Shown here one piece after another: positions 1-12,356 of a stretch of DNA of 64,000 nt (position 1 is its first letter; each line of letters begins with the position of its first letter). The notes beneath the pieces are model-generated. The model ran no database searches. It worked only from the letters and a program-made list of their open reading frames with translations, and had not been told where the DNA came from. The DNA is from Leptobrachium leishanense (Eukaryota; Chordata; Amphibia; Anura; Megophryidae): NCBI GenBank assembly GCA_009667805.1, contig CM019067.1, forward strand, positions 247,539,721-247,603,720. The letters are read 5' to 3'. The translations under genes and the position numbers were made by a program.

Positions 1-80
1 TCATAAAAGAGCTGCTTTCTTATCACAGCAGAAGTCAGAATGGGAGTAAGCAATATAATCCGCAATCCAACAGGAATTAG

Positions 81-396
81 GCTGGGTTCACACCTAGCCG
101 TTTTAACGCGCGTTTGTGCACGCTTTAAAACGCAGGAACGGGGAAATCCCATGCTTTGCTATGGGACCCATTCAGACCTAAGCGTTTTACAGCGCGCAGG
201 AACGCGCGTTAAAACGGCCAACGCAAAAAGAAGTTCGGGAGCTTCTTTACGGGCATACAGCAGCGCGTTCGCGGCCATATCATAGCCGCGAACGCGCTGC
301 AATGCGCGTTCGCGTGTTTTTTTTGTATGCGCGAACGCGCGTAAAAAAAACGCGCGCATTGCGAGACGCAGCGCTACTCCCAGGTGTGAACCCAGC
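81..396. mobile_element. CpG-rich MITE with 15-bp perfect terminal inverted repeats
   Basis: The ends are GCTGGGTTCACACCT (81-95) and its exact complement (382-396). The interior is very CpG-rich, with many GCGCG/AACGCG motifs in inverted order around about 290, so it can fold back on itself. No transposase is encoded, and frames across it are chance frames. No clear target duplication is visible, so the superfamily is unassigned, although the ends resemble the GGGTCAGAC MITEs at 9325 and 45948. Confidence 0.75.
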
Positions 397-1384
397 AAAC
401 CGGAGACATACTGAATGCGATTTGACGCGTACAGGCAGTGCTGCACATCGAGAGGTGCACAGTGTATACAGACCCATTTTCTCTGCATGCTCAGCTGGCG
501 TTGTGCCCGTAGCTGAGCTCCCAGAGTTGGAAATATCCAGCTATGGTCACGATGCGAGGAGGCAAATGTTTCTCTGGCTTTAGCACCAGTCTGAAGGTCA
601 CTGTTTCTTTGGTTATTGTGTATGGTCATATCTCATTTAAGTTGGTGAACTATAGTCTTTATAGTTAGATTATATGTAAATTTTCCTACTTTTGTGATGG
701 GAGCTAAAGCATCCATCATCACCGAATAATAAAACACTACCAAAGGGTAAATAAACAGCAACAGATTGGAACATTCAGAAAGTGGTATAATAGGCAGTGA
801 AATCAAATGAACGAGCCACACACAGAAAAGGAATAAATCAGGAAGAGAAAGCAATGAAATGCCACAGGGTCAAACTAGATGAATGTAGAAGCAAAGTGAG
901 GGTAGTTGAATTTATGCTGGGAATAAAACAAATTGGAGGGTGGTGGAAGGTGGTGACATTGAAATGGTAATAAGATTGTAGAGGTCTAACCTAGACAATG
1001 CTGCTTAGGAGTTAATCGGATAATGAAATTTGTATGACAAAACAAAATAGATATGAGCAATGAGATTACTAATAAAATTTGATTGCTGTGGAAAAGAAGA
1101 ATGAAAGATGGCTAAGACGGTTAAAAGAATTAAGGGAATGAAATGGGCCCAGGGAAATGAATGAGATGTCTAATGAAATTAAACCATTGAAGTTTACTTT
1201 TTATGAAAAACGCGATGGCTAATAAAACTGAAAGGGATGTAGCAAAAAAGACGAGGAAAAGAGGAGGAAAGAAAGATAGGGTACAAAAATTAGAAAACAC
1301 ATGGAAAAGAAATAGAGTAAAATGTTCAGCAGAAAAAGGGGGTAACCCTTAGCATCATAGTCAGTGAAAAAAAAGATAAGATTG
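397..1384. other. intergenic, no gene recognised
   Basis: This AT-rich stretch is A/G-biased on the plus strand from about 900 to 1350. Only short unsupported frames are present and I recognise no repeat. Confidence 0.5.
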
Positions 1385-1397
1385 TATCCTGAACATT

Positions 1398-2545
1398 GGC
1401 ATTCAGTTTATTTTTTTAAAATTTACAATTTTTTATTTTGTAAAGTAGTCAGCATACAATCAGATATAAGGAAATGAGGGTCACAAAACATTCAGCTTAG
1501 AAACATCATATGAAAAACAATAAACTTCCCCAAAAAGGGGGGTCTCATCCAAATGAAAATTAACTTGTCAGCAGTAAACAGTGCATCATTAAAACAATAA
1601 AAGATATGTCTACCTCAAAAAAGTACAGCATATAATTCAAATAAAACAAAATAAGGGGAAGTGAATTACACTGGCCACACCCCAGCAATGGTATGGGGGG
1701 AGAGAAGAAGAAGAAAAACTATTTTTTGGGGAGGGGGGCAGGGAAGTGGCAGAGGCCAATATGATGACTTTCCCGGCTCACTACCGGAGGAGGCCGTGGA
1801 AGGTTAATGCCACAAGGCCAAGGAGCCCGAGGGCCAAGGATGGCAGCCAGAGCCATGTAGGTGCCATAGTGGCGCGCCTTGGGGCATCCTGAAAAGTGTC
1901 AAAAAAAAAAGAGGAGGGAGGGAGCACCATCACTGGTGTGGCATGTGTCGAAAAAAGAGCAAAGAACAAAGAGTCACAAGTATAAAATAAGATTCATCGT
2001 GGGGGAGGGGGAATCAAATCTAATATACTCGGCGGTGGGTAAAGGGGAAATGTCCGCATTAGGGGGGGTGAGTCATCCCGAAAAGTAACCCGTTCTGCAA
2101 CGAAAAATAAGGGATGGGTAATAGGAAGACGAACATTAAGCATCTCAACTCGGCAGTTAGGAAAAAGAGTCCTCAAAGATGTCTCAAAACACAAAATGAA
2201 AAAGGGGGGGGTCAAAAAAACGTCCTCAGAGAAACTGTTGAATAAAACGTCGTCAATGAGTGTCTCAGACAAAAATAATAAGCAGGCTTCAGAATGCTGT
2301 AGAGGCCAGCAATGGGCTATAAATCAGCCAGCATCTCGGAATGAAAATTTTTTGGAAAGCATCTGGACAACTCACCAACGGTGACCAGCCACTCGGGGAC
2401 TGTAAAGATGGGGAAATCCATCAGGAAAAGTCCACTAAATGTCCCATAAAATGCAGGTAGAGACGGAGCTCCACCAAATCACGTCCTGTTCCCCTCGCAG
2501 CCGGCCACGCCCCCGGGATTTAGTTTTAAGCATCGGCAATCAGTT
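1398..2545 (-). repeat. possible retroposed segment, minus orientation, flanked by short direct repeats
   Basis: A T-rich left end (about 1410-1440) and a GC-rich right end (ccacgcccccggg, about 2505-2518) would fit the 3' and 5' ends of a LINE-type insertion read on the minus strand. It is flanked by near-identical short repeats: GGCATTCAGTTTAT near 1399 and GGCAATCAGTTTAT near 2534. No reverse transcriptase frame is visible. Its identity is inferred from structure only. Confidence 0.3.
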
Positions 2546-2571
2546 TATAATAAATTTTATTAATTGCCCAT

Positions 2572-2734
2572 ATATGAGAGAAAACTAAGCCAAAACATTT
2601 CTGCTAAAGGTGCCCCCAATAAAACTACCTCAAGAAGGAAAACGGTGTGTCCATTGCCTCTTTCTTTACTGATATGAGCAGAATAGCTGTATGACATATG
2701 ACAAATATATAGTGGCAATCACAGGTTCCTGAAA
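2572..2734 (+). repeat. 163-bp segment, first of two direct copies
   Basis: Nearly identical to 6352-6513, about 3.8 kb downstream, in the same orientation. It starts with tatatgagagaaaactaag and ends at ggcaatcacaggttcctga. There is no coding potential. It may be a local duplication or a dispersed repeat, because the flanks differ completely. Confidence 0.8.
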
Positions 2735-2849
2735 ATCGTGAAAATTCGGAAATCGTGCTGAGTTAAATCAAGCCCAAGTTACAAAAAAATAACGAAGGAA
2801 CATTAATATTTAAAGTTTCAACACATACATACTGATAGATGCACATTTC

Positions 2850-3175
2850 TAGGCACCAACAGTTACATGCAGGCAAGTGGTTTCAACCTAACCACCAGGT
2901 CGCTGTTCTACAATCATGGAAAGACGACACAATCTCACTCAGCGAGTGTCCTTGGGCAAGACACCTAACAATATGGATGTGCCTACCTCACAAAATACTT
3001 GTACTTCTCATATAGATTGTAAGTTCCCATGGTTATAGGGTCCCCCTGAAGCAGGCCATATCATCCATGCGTGGTGTTCCAATGTATCAACTCCTTGTAC
3101 GCTCACCTTGTAAAGCGCTGCAGAATATGTGGCGCTATATAAATAAAGGATGATAATAATGATAATAATACACAC
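2850..3175 (+). repeat. SINE with a GCGCTATATAAATAAA-type tail
   Basis: Contains the core gtgtccttgggcaagacacc (2947-2966) and the 3' end aagcgctgcagaatatgtgg followed by cgctatataaataaa (about 3112-3147), then a (TAATGA/TAATAA) tail to about 3170. Tails of this kind are common in frog SINE and L2-type elements. The head upstream of the core does not clearly show tRNA A and B boxes. The 84-residue minus-strand frame across it is not a gene. Confidence 0.65.
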
Positions 3176-3861
3176 AAACACTCGCAAGTATGCACACAGG
3201 TTCATACTCATAGATATATAGACTCGTAGGTACATGCAAGAACTCACATTTACAGTAGACACAGACCCACTTTTATGGTATATCCATCCTCCTGCTCCCC
3301 TTCACCCCTCGAAAGGCCTTGAAAGTCCTAGCACTTTTCTAACCCACTAAGATCCAAAGCTACTCCTTTCTCATCTCCAAGGATCCCACATTAGTCAACT
3401 TCCACCCCCCCGAACCTCATATAGGCCACAATGTACACACAATAACTGCAAAGCTATCGTGATCTCTGCTTGTGAAAGGCACACATCTTTGTTTCAGGTT
3501 GTGATCAGTAATTGTTTCTATGTATAATTCTTTTTAATTATAACTGATTATTTTACCTCCAAAAAGGAATCTAGATCATGTTCTTACATTGAAGAATGTT
3601 CCCTTCTGTTTGCAATGAATTCTCTCAGTTTAGTCATCTTGATTATGACATTTTACATGCTTGATTATATCACAGGGAATTATCAATTTCCTAAATTCTC
3701 GCTAAATTGTCCTCTTTTGGAGCAAAAGCCCTATGTCACAACTGATTTGATTGCTTTCTGTTGTGAGGTGTGATGGAAGCCCCTACAGTTCTCTTGTAAG
3801 AAAGCCCTACCTAAAACAGTCATGCAGCACCTTGCCAATGATCAGGGGTGGCTTTGAGTCT
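3176..3861. other. intergenic, no gene recognised
   Basis: AT-rich sequence with no supported frame and no repeat that I can relate to others in the window. Confidence 0.5.
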
Positions 3862-4618
3862 AGACAAAAAATAATGATTTACTTCAATGTACACGAAATA
3901 CACTAGAAGTATAGGTTAATTCTACCAGACATTAATAAAATTGATACTTTATTAGTAGTAAATTAAAACTGATACAATACATAAAAAACTTCCTATAGGT
4001 TCTCATCATAGCTTAGTACATTCCCACTAAAAAACTTCCATATAGACTGGACAATTAGTGAAACAAGGGCAGCAGAAAAAGTTGCATAGATTGTGTCCAG
4101 TGGACAAATAGATATAACCTTAATAGAGTGGAAAACCAAGGTTCAATATATTGAGTATCCTTAATTTGGGACCATATAGCAGTATATTACCAGAAGAAGA
4201 AGAAGTTGGCAAACCATTGTTGCTGCCCTACATGCCAATAGGCATAATGGGCAATAAGTAATAAGTAAGTACCAGAAGAAGGTAGTCACAGGTCATTTGA
4301 AACAAATGTATTAGCCTACAAATGATCTCAATAGATAGAAAAATCAATTCATTAGTTAATGGAAGAAAATTGGAAACCATTATAGTCCCTGCTATATTCC
4401 CCCGGTATCCAATTTTCTTCCATTAACTAATTAATAGATTTTTCTATCTATTGAGAACATTTGAGGGCTAATGAGGAGAACCTATAGGACATTTTTTATA
4501 TCTTGTATCAATTTTTATTCACTACTAATATAGAACCAATTGTATTAATGTCTGGTGGAATCAACCTATACTTCTAGTGTATTTTGTGTCCAAGTAAATC
4601 ATTACTTTTTGTCTTGAC
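3862..4618. repeat. foldback element with about 210-bp arms, left arm interrupted
   Basis: The right arm (about 4406-4618) is continuous. Its complement on the left occurs in two blocks, about 3862-4010 and 4311-4378, separated by about 300 bp that have no partner. The inner blocks pair around tcaatagatagaaaaatc / gatttttctatctattga, and the outer blocks around gaagtataggttaattctac / its imperfect complement. No coding capacity. Confidence 0.75.
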
Positions 4619-4902
4619 TACTTATATTGGGTTTAATCCCGTTCAGTGTGGTTGATTTCTTGCATTCCTCCTACTAAGAGATTGTTGTGCCGACATTTCT
4701 CCTTTTCTTCTTTTTACACTGGTTTGAGTCTAGTCTTATTCCAACAAACTATGGGACTGTAGCTAAATGTGCTGGCAATCAGCTGGCATCAATTACTTAT
4801 GGCACTCTGTTACTTTTTGCATGTGAATGTTGATTTTTTCAGAGTTATTCAGAGGAAGGTGAAACTCTGGAGAACTTTTGGAGAAGTGAAAATGCTAGGT
4901 CA

Positions 4903-6059
<1,157 letters not shown>

Positions 6060-6351
6060 TATCTCAAATCCAAATTGGCTCTTTTGACCTAGAATTTTCA
6101 CTTCTCCAAAAGTTCTCCAAAGTTTCACCTTTCTCTGAATAACCCTGTAAGTGTCTCTATAGTTATTTATTATATCATTGTTGTTGTGATGGTTTTACTT
6201 TGTCATCAGTTCTTCTTCCTTTTGAAGCGAACATGCACTTAGTGTATTGTTAAACTGATTGGTTTAGTTGTTAAACCAACCACTCCTTTCCAGCCATATT
6301 CTGACACATTAAATGAAATTTCTTTTTCCACTACATCTAGTGGGGTGTCTG

Positions 6352-6513
6352 ATTATATGAGAGAAAACTAAGCCAAAACATTTCTGCTAAAGGTGCTGCC
6401 AATAAAACTACCCAAGAAGGAAAACGGTGTGTCCATTGCCTCTTTCTTTGCTGATATGAGCAGAATAGCTGTATGACAAATGACAAATATATAGTGGCAA
6501 TCACAGGTTCCTG
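6352..6513 (+). repeat. 163-bp segment, second direct copy
   Basis: Partner of 2572-2734, with only a handful of differences (for example ctgcc for cccc, and a missing TC after the acctacc motif). Homology starts at tatatgagag and stops after ggttcctga. Confidence 0.8.
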
Positions 6514-6871
6514 AGCTATATACTTTGAGTATTTGGAAAACTGCCTACTCTGTTGTGGTAGGAAAAGTAGAGTCATCACATGAGAGCCAACACGTGGCAT
6601 TAGAATGAACAACTGATATAATTAGGATGTTTTGCAACATGTCAAAATGCAATTTCTGGCAGTCAGTGTGTCATGGAGCATTAACTTATCTGCTACAGAA
6701 CATTTTGGATAATAAAATGTCCTTTCCCTTTTCATATATTCAATCACAAATAATCAAAAGTATGTGTTTTATTACTTTCTTTCAGAATAAAAAAATGCAT
6801 CTTTTCAGTGAAGGTCAAGTAATCTTAGATAATTTTAAAAAATAAATTATGATTGTTAAAATGAAACTCTT

Positions 6872-7073
6872 AAAGGTACTGGCTGGTTGGAGTAGAGGTA
6901 ACATCACTGCTCTATGACTGTGGAGACACAGTTTTGAATCCCAGCAAGAGCACCTCTCCAGTAAGTGTCCTTGGGCAAGACACCTAACGGTACATACTCG
7001 CCACCCAGGACATACTTGAAAACGAGAGAAATCTCAATGTATCTTTCTTGGTAAAATACTTTCTCAAAAAAAA
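6872..7073 (+). repeat. tRNA-derived SINE
   Basis: The head resembles a tRNA gene: a D-arm/A-box-like stretch (ggttggagtagaggtaac) and a B-box-like gttttgaatcccagc (about 6931-6945), with ctatgactgtggagacacag between. The core gtgtccttgggcaagacacc follows at about 6966. The 3' body (cggtacatactcgccaccca... tggtaaaatactttctc) recurs at 11670-11795, 13648-13695 and 56255-56315. It is not a functional tRNA because the acceptor stem cannot pair and the B box is changed. Confidence 0.75.
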
Positions 7074-7075
7074 CA

Positions 7076-7490
7076 AACCTCCTTAATTGTATAACGTACA
7101 CGAGTACATAGAGGACATTAGACATGTATATGATATGTCTACAGTCTACGACTGGCATTTGATGAACTGAATTTCTCATTTCTGAAAGAGAGAAGTGAGT
7201 AGGAACAAGCAGCAATAGTTGCCATGTGAACCCACAAAACAACGGAAAGAGAAAAAGTATACAGAAGGTTAGCAATCTGCTTTAGATGGCAAAAGACACA
7301 ACTCAATTTAAAGCATGCCCATAAGACAGAGGCACTAAATCTGCTTTTTTTTTAAACAAGTAACTTGTGTCCAATTTTGAAATCTAAAGATTCAAAATAT
7401 GTTTCTAAATCTGTGAGAATAAATCTTAAGATTTACTTTCAACAAGGAACAAATTGTTGAATTTCTGTCCATGGTAATGGGTACTGTCAA
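7076..7490. other. no gene recognised
   Basis: AT-rich. The 123-residue minus-strand frame at 6904-7275 mostly overlaps the SINE and shows no family features. Confidence 0.5.
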
Positions 7491-7494
7491 GTAG

Positions 7495-7620
7495 TATCGT
7501 AGCAGGGGGGGCAGGGGCCGGTAGCCCCGGGCGCAATTTACTTAGGGGCGCATAATTATTTCAAAAGAAATTTGTGCACCTAATAATGTCCAAGTACCGC
7601 GGGCTTACGTTCCAGCCATT
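7495..7620 (+). repeat. G-rich repeat end, first of two direct copies
   Basis: Begins cgtagcaggggggg caggggc and contains ataatgtccaagtaccgcgg and gttccagcc. It is matched by 8264-8360 in direct orientation. The end motif GTGGCGTAGCA/GTGTACTTAG also appears, reversed, near 31690-31705. It is probably a DNA transposon or a related repeat. The family is not identified. Confidence 0.55.
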
Positions 7621-8263
7621 CTTTTTTTCAGATTTATTTATTTTTTTTACCTCAGGACGAGCGCCCTGCACTCAAGACTACAGCGCCGTGGCATTGAGAG
7701 GTAGTGGGTGTTTCTCAGCTCCACCCTGCCTTAGAGTTCTAAGGGATGGGAGGAGACTATAAGAGCAGGAGGAGCTGCTGCAGCCTTCTGGTCCTGAGGT
7801 CACACAAGCTGTGAGTGCAGCGCATGTGTATGGCTCCTCCCCCACTTCCATCCTCTTTCCGGTGTGACTGGACGGCCTCTGCACACAGAGTGTTACGGAG
7901 GAGACAGTCACAGGCTGCAGACATGGCACGGGCCCCATGCCAGCCAAGACAGTGAGTTAAATGGGAGGGGCATGAACTGCCTCAGAGGAATCAGGTATGA
8001 TTTTATTGAAACATGGGATGATTGGGGGTCAGTAGACACAAGGGACTGGCTCATGGCTCCAGACAGTGGAGTTGAAGGAGCTGTCAGTGGGCTCAGGGTC
8101 TGGCAGTGGGGGTCCCAATCAAACAATTGAGGTACCAGGCATTGGAGTAAGTGCAGACTGCACGGGAACATGTGGCTTCCTTAATCAGCACTTCCTCCCG
8201 CTCTCCTCTGTCACCCTGTCACTGCACTGCACTCATGGTATGCACAGGAGCTACTGAGGCAGT
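7621..8263. other. GC-moderate spacer between direct repeats, no gene recognised
   Basis: Several 60-90-residue frames overlap on both strands, none with recognisable domains. The flanking direct repeats suggest that this may be the interior of a larger mobile element. Confidence 0.4.
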
Positions 8264-8560
8264 GGCGTAGCATGGTGGGGGCAGGGGGGGTGGTTGCCCC
8301 AGGTGCAATTTTGCCCCTAATAATGTCTAGGTACTGCAGGCTTGTGTTCCAGCCGACCTATGGCCAGCACAGCTCGAAGCATTCGCAGACTCTACCACGC
8401 ATGGAGCAATGCGGTCTGTGCTGCGGTTGTAAGCTCTCAAGCAGGGTCCACCCTCCCCCTGTTCCGTGTGTGTGTATGTATGTATATTTGTTATTTTGTC
8501 TCTCTCATTGTACAGCACTTAGGAATTTATTGGCGCTTTATAAATATTTTTAGCTGCAAC
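8264..8560 (+). repeat. G-rich repeat end (second copy) joined to an L2/SINE-type tail
   Basis: 8264-8360 repeats 7495-7620 (agtggcgtagcatgg..., taataatgtctaggtactgc). From about 8440 to 8560 the sequence has a gtgtatgtatgtatatttgt run, then tgtacagcacttaggaattt and ggcgctttataaat, a degenerate frog L2/SINE 3' tail. Confidence 0.5.
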
Positions 8561-9099
8561 TGTAACTGATTGAGCACAGACCATGTTCACGCTAAACTCT
8601 GGTGCTCAGTAGGGATGAGCCGAACACTCCCCGAGTTCGGTTCGAAGCCGAACCCGAACTTTCCAAATGTTCGGATCCGAACCCGAACCCGAACTCGAAC
8701 CCCATACAAGTTAATGGGGCTGAAAATTTGGTTTTTAGAGTGCCCTCCAAGAGGGCATATATGCCAGATATTTGCCATAAAAAGTGTATGGGGGTCTGGG
8801 TAGTGCCCTGGGGGACAGGAAACAAGGACAAAAAGTTTTTTTAAAAAAAGTTTTTAAAGGGACAGTGAGTTTTCCATGAAATAAGGGTTAAAAATAAAAA
8901 CGAAAAATTCCTTCAAATATCGTGCCTAGGAGGTCCCCATAACCTTCCCATGAAGTGGCGGATTTCTAGGATGTATAGAAACACTTAAAACAAAAAAAAT
9001 GACGTTTCATATGACGGTAAATGCTTTTCCTTTAATCTATCCATAAACAACTGCTTGGGGCGGCAGTCTGTATGAAAAGAGGAGACATTTTCGGACACA

Positions 9100-9290
9100 C
9101 AGAAAAAGTTTACTGATTTTTTGGCGGTGAAAAGCAGGAGAATGACTGGAGAATGGAAAATTCTAGACCAAATAGCCGATTTGGAAAGTGAGATAAATGG
9201 GAGAATTTTTCTGGTTCGGCTATTTTGACCTAGAATTTTCACTTCTCCAGTTATTCTCCTGCTTTTCACCGCTCTCTGAATAACCCTGTG
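9100..9290. repeat. nested palindromic MITE of the TTATTCAGAG family
   Basis: The left arm gcggtgaaaagcaggagaat (about 9124) is complementary to attctcctgcttttcaccgc (about 9251-9270), ending tctctgaataaccctgtg. The centre contains caaatagccgatttgg... ggctattttgacc, as in the copies at 4845-6150 and 55197-55565. It lies inside the hAT element at 8610. Confidence 0.7.
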
Positions 9291-9324
9291 AATGTTTAAT
9301 CCCGAGGTGAAAAATAACATTGCT

Positions 9325-9780
9325 TAAGGCTGGGGTCAGACAAGCGCAGTTATCACGTCCGTGTTGCCGCACATTTGTACGTCCGTGGCAGCATAGCATT
9401 CTGACCAATGGAGCCCCACACACGAAGTACGTCTGCACGGAAGTGCGGATGCATGGCGGACGCAGCAAACGGACGCAGGTTAGGCAAGAACGTAATACTG
9501 CTAGAACGGACGTGAGAAGTGCGCCACGTCCGCAACGTCCGTGTAGCTTTGTATGTGAGTGATGAAACGAGGTCAGATGGACTGCATTTATACGTCCAGC
9601 ATTTTTGACGGACAGAATGTTTTTTCATTTTAATTTTATTTTCCCTGCTACATCAGTCAAAAAATACGTCAGTGAAAAAAAAGGACTGTTTGGCCACTAC
9701 CTTGTTGTCAGTCAGTAAGTACGTCCGTACTGCACGGACGCACAGGTCGTACAAAATGTGCTCATCTGACCCTAGCCTTA
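9325..9780. mobile_element. nested CpG-rich MITE, GGGTCAGAC family
   Basis: The left end TAAGGCTGGGGTCAGACAAG and right end ctcatctgaccctagcctta form terminal inverted repeats. The interior is rich in ACGTCCG/CGGACGT motifs on both strands and has no coding capacity. Related copies are at 45948-46380 and, as a left-end fragment, near 16397. No clear target duplication was found. Confidence 0.75.
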
Positions 9781-10239
9781 GATGTTATTTTGAATTTTTT
9801 TCAAACACCAGTTAAATGCAGCATATTAGGATGTTTTAGGGAAATTAATTCTCAAATCTCAATCAGAAGCAGACACCACCCCACCCTCAGTATGGTGTAC
9901 AATGTATCAAATTGATTACCAGACTAAAAACACCTGGTATTATGCCCGTTTGTGACCAGAGGTCATTTAGAGTTGATAATCTTTCCACGTACACATTAGT
10001 TTTTAATTCAATATCTAATAAACCGTTGCTTATAATATTCTGCAGTAAAGAGTCTCTTTATTTCTAGATTTTTTAGCATTTTTTTAAGCATTTTCTATAC
10101 TTTTTTCCAAATTTCTTTTTTTTTTCGAACTCGAACCGAACACACCCAAAATGTTCGAAATTCGCGAACTTTCGAACTGCCAAAGTTCGGGTCGAACTCC
10201 GAACCGTCCAAACCCGAACAGCTCATCCCTAGTGCTCAG

Positions 10240-10620
10240 TGAGTTCGTGGCCTCCATTGCACTCTGATGATGTATCAGAGTGTGCTGGCACCTGAACTTA
10301 CTTGCAGGAGGTCAGCGCCAGAGGAGCAAGGGCTTCTTGGACTCAGACCACAAGGGAGACATGCTGCATTCACAACACTGCCCACGGACCACCAATGATT
10401 TGGCCTGCAGAAAAGGTAAGCAGGAGAGGGGGCAATCATTTATTATTAGTAATAATGAGAAATGTAATTTATTCCTTTTTGAAATTTTGTATAACTATTT
10501 TAATATATTAAAATATAATTAATTTATTTTAATAATCTAGAATTTAATATATTTTACAATAAGTGTAATTACTTGAATGAATATTTCAATTTTAATGTTT
10601 TATATTCATTTATTATTTTA
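10240..10620. other. no gene recognised
   Basis: Sequence between the hAT element and the 10.6-kb tandem repeat. AT-rich from about 10440, with only unsupported short frames. Confidence 0.5.
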
Positions 10621-10624
10621 TTAG

Positions 10625-10805
10625 TTTCATTCCCATCCAGCTCATACACACAGCATATTGCTGTTTTATTGATCTGCAGCTCAGTGATACACTCGTATAC
10701 ACTGCACATTGCTATGAGTTTTATTTCTATGCATTTCTATACATTCATATACACTGCATATTACCGTGTATTTTATTGCTGTGGAGCTCTATGATACAAT
10801 CATAC
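10625..10805 (+). repeat. degenerate tandem repeat, about 65-70 bp, three copies
   Basis: Three imperfect copies of a unit with an agctcatacacacagcatat / tacactgcatatta motif followed by a ttttatt...gcagctc motif. The frames across it are chance. Confidence 0.55.
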
Positions 10806-11133
10806 ACACTGTAAAGTCTTCTCCAGCACATCCCAAAGATTCTCATTGTGGTCAATGCCTGGACTCTGTGGTGGCCAATCCATGTGTGAAAATGCTCCTT
10901 GAACCACTCTTGCACAATTTGAGCCCAATGAATCCTGGCATTGTCATCTTGGAATATGCCCAGAACAACAAGGAACGAAAATCCATTGATGGAAAAACCT
11001 GCCCATTCAACTTATTTGGGTAATCAGCTGATCTCATTTTTTGCCAGCGGACACATATTAATCACTGCAGTAATTATCCAATGGAAGGGTCTCACCTGTT
11101 TGCTTAGTTTTGACCTTTTTTGGCCAGGCATTG
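10806..11133 (-). pseudogene. Tc1/mariner relic: transposase C-terminal piece and one terminal repeat
   Basis: The minus strand around 10830-10960 reads as a broken DNARIHWAQIVQEWFKEH-type segment with the second catalytic aspartate, then a corrupted region where the [12 protein letters not shown] motif should be. The right end ggtcaaaactaag...tggccaaaaaaggtc (complement of 11087-11125) and the end ggccaggcattg followed by TA (11134-11135) match a common fish/frog Tc1 terminal repeat. Everything left of about 10806 is missing. It is a different family from the other three Tc1 copies. Confidence 0.7.
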
Positions 11134-11139
11134 TATATA

Positions 11140-11570
11140 TTACCGGTTTGAAACAAGCATAACCACATTAATAGAAAGAAGCAAAATGCATGAAAACAAA
11201 TGTGAAGAAATTTGGTTTTAATGACAATATGAAAGTCTCTGTCTCTAGCTATCTATATTCTTTGCGCATAGTATTTTCTATATTGCATATATATAAGGAT
11301 AATATTGTCTTATAAAATTGTATAAAGATCAAAAAAACAATATCTTGAACAACTAATAAAAAACAAAGACAAAAACAAAATCCACACAACTTATCTCATT
11401 TAGGTTTTATAGCTGCAATGGGCTGAAGCGTACTGTAAATCTTCTTTATGAGGTCTTTTTGTAATAACTTAGTGTCAGCACTGGGAAAGAATACCATGAG
11501 TCAGCTGTTACAGATTTCTGTCACATTCCTAAAGTGCTTTGTAGTCTGCTTTGCTGCCATAACAGCACTT
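11140..11570. other. no gene recognised
   Basis: AT-rich sequence with no supported frame or repeat. Confidence 0.5.
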
Positions 11571-11865
11571 CCATGCTAGGACAGCTACAAAGGTGGCTGA
11601 AGTGATGCATTGCAGCTCATGTTCCACGTCGTTGCAATAGCAACGAGAATAGTAACTGCTTTATTTATTTTTTTAGGAAGTATTTTACCAGGAAGGATAC
11701 ATTGAGAGTTCTCTCGTTTTCAAGTATGTCCTGGGTGGCGAGTATGTACCGTTAGGTGTCTTGCCCAATGGTACATACTTGCCACCCAGGACATACAGTG
11801 GCAAGAAAAAGTATGTGAACCCTTTGGGATTACGTGGAGTTTTGCATGAATTGGTCATAAAATGT

Positions 11866-12356
11866 GCTCTGATCTTCATCTAAGTCACAACAATTTGAAA
11901 AACAGAGTCTGCTTAAAATAATACAACACGAACATTATATGTTTTCAGGTTTTTATTGAACAGAACATGTAAACATTCACAGTGCAGGATGGAAAAATTA
12001 TGTGAACCTTTGGACTTACTTACTGGTTGACCCTCCATTGGCAGCAATGACCTCAACCAAACGTTTACTGTAGTTGCAGATCAGACCTGCACAACGATCT
12101 GGAGTAATTTTGCTCTGATCTTCATCTAAGTCACAACAATTTGAAAAACACAGTCTGCTTAAAATAATACAACACGAACATTATATGTTTTCAGGTTTTT
12201 ATTGAACAGAACATGTAAACATTCACAGTGCAGGGTGGAAAAAGTATGTGAACCTTTGGACTTACTAACTGGTTGACCCTCCATTGGCAGCAATGACCTC
12301 AACCAAATGTTTCCTGTAGTTGCAGATCAGACCTGCACAATGATCTGGAGTAATTT
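11866..12356 (+). repeat. 246-bp tandem duplication inside the Tc1 copy
   Basis: gctctgatcttcatctaagt...ctggagtaatttt occurs twice head to tail. The second copy continues into the transposase 3' end, and the first is a duplicated end of the same element. The few differences suggest that duplication came after or near insertion. Confidence 0.85.

Larger units (their letters stand above)
8610..10231. mobile_element. hAT-type non-autonomous element, TAGGGATGAGC ends, 8-bp target duplication
   Basis: The ends are TAGGGATGAGC (8610-8620) and GCTCATCCCTA (10221-10231). The flanks are perfect 8-bp duplications, GTGCTCAG (8602-8609 and 10232-10239), which is the hAT signature. Subterminal regions are packed with CGAAC/GTTCG motifs in opposite orientation at the two ends. 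No transposase frame exists. It shares its end regions with the copy at 34136-36842 (opposite orientation) and holds two nested MITEs. Confidence 0.9.

Noticed and set aside
159..629. 156-codon minus-strand frame at the left edge
   Set aside because: It spans the CpG-rich palindromic MITE and shows no domain; the arginine/alanine-rich stretch comes from GCGCG motifs.
6872..6960. Functional tRNA gene
   Set aside because: The B box is altered, the acceptor stem does not pair, and the sequence continues into a SINE core and 3' body.
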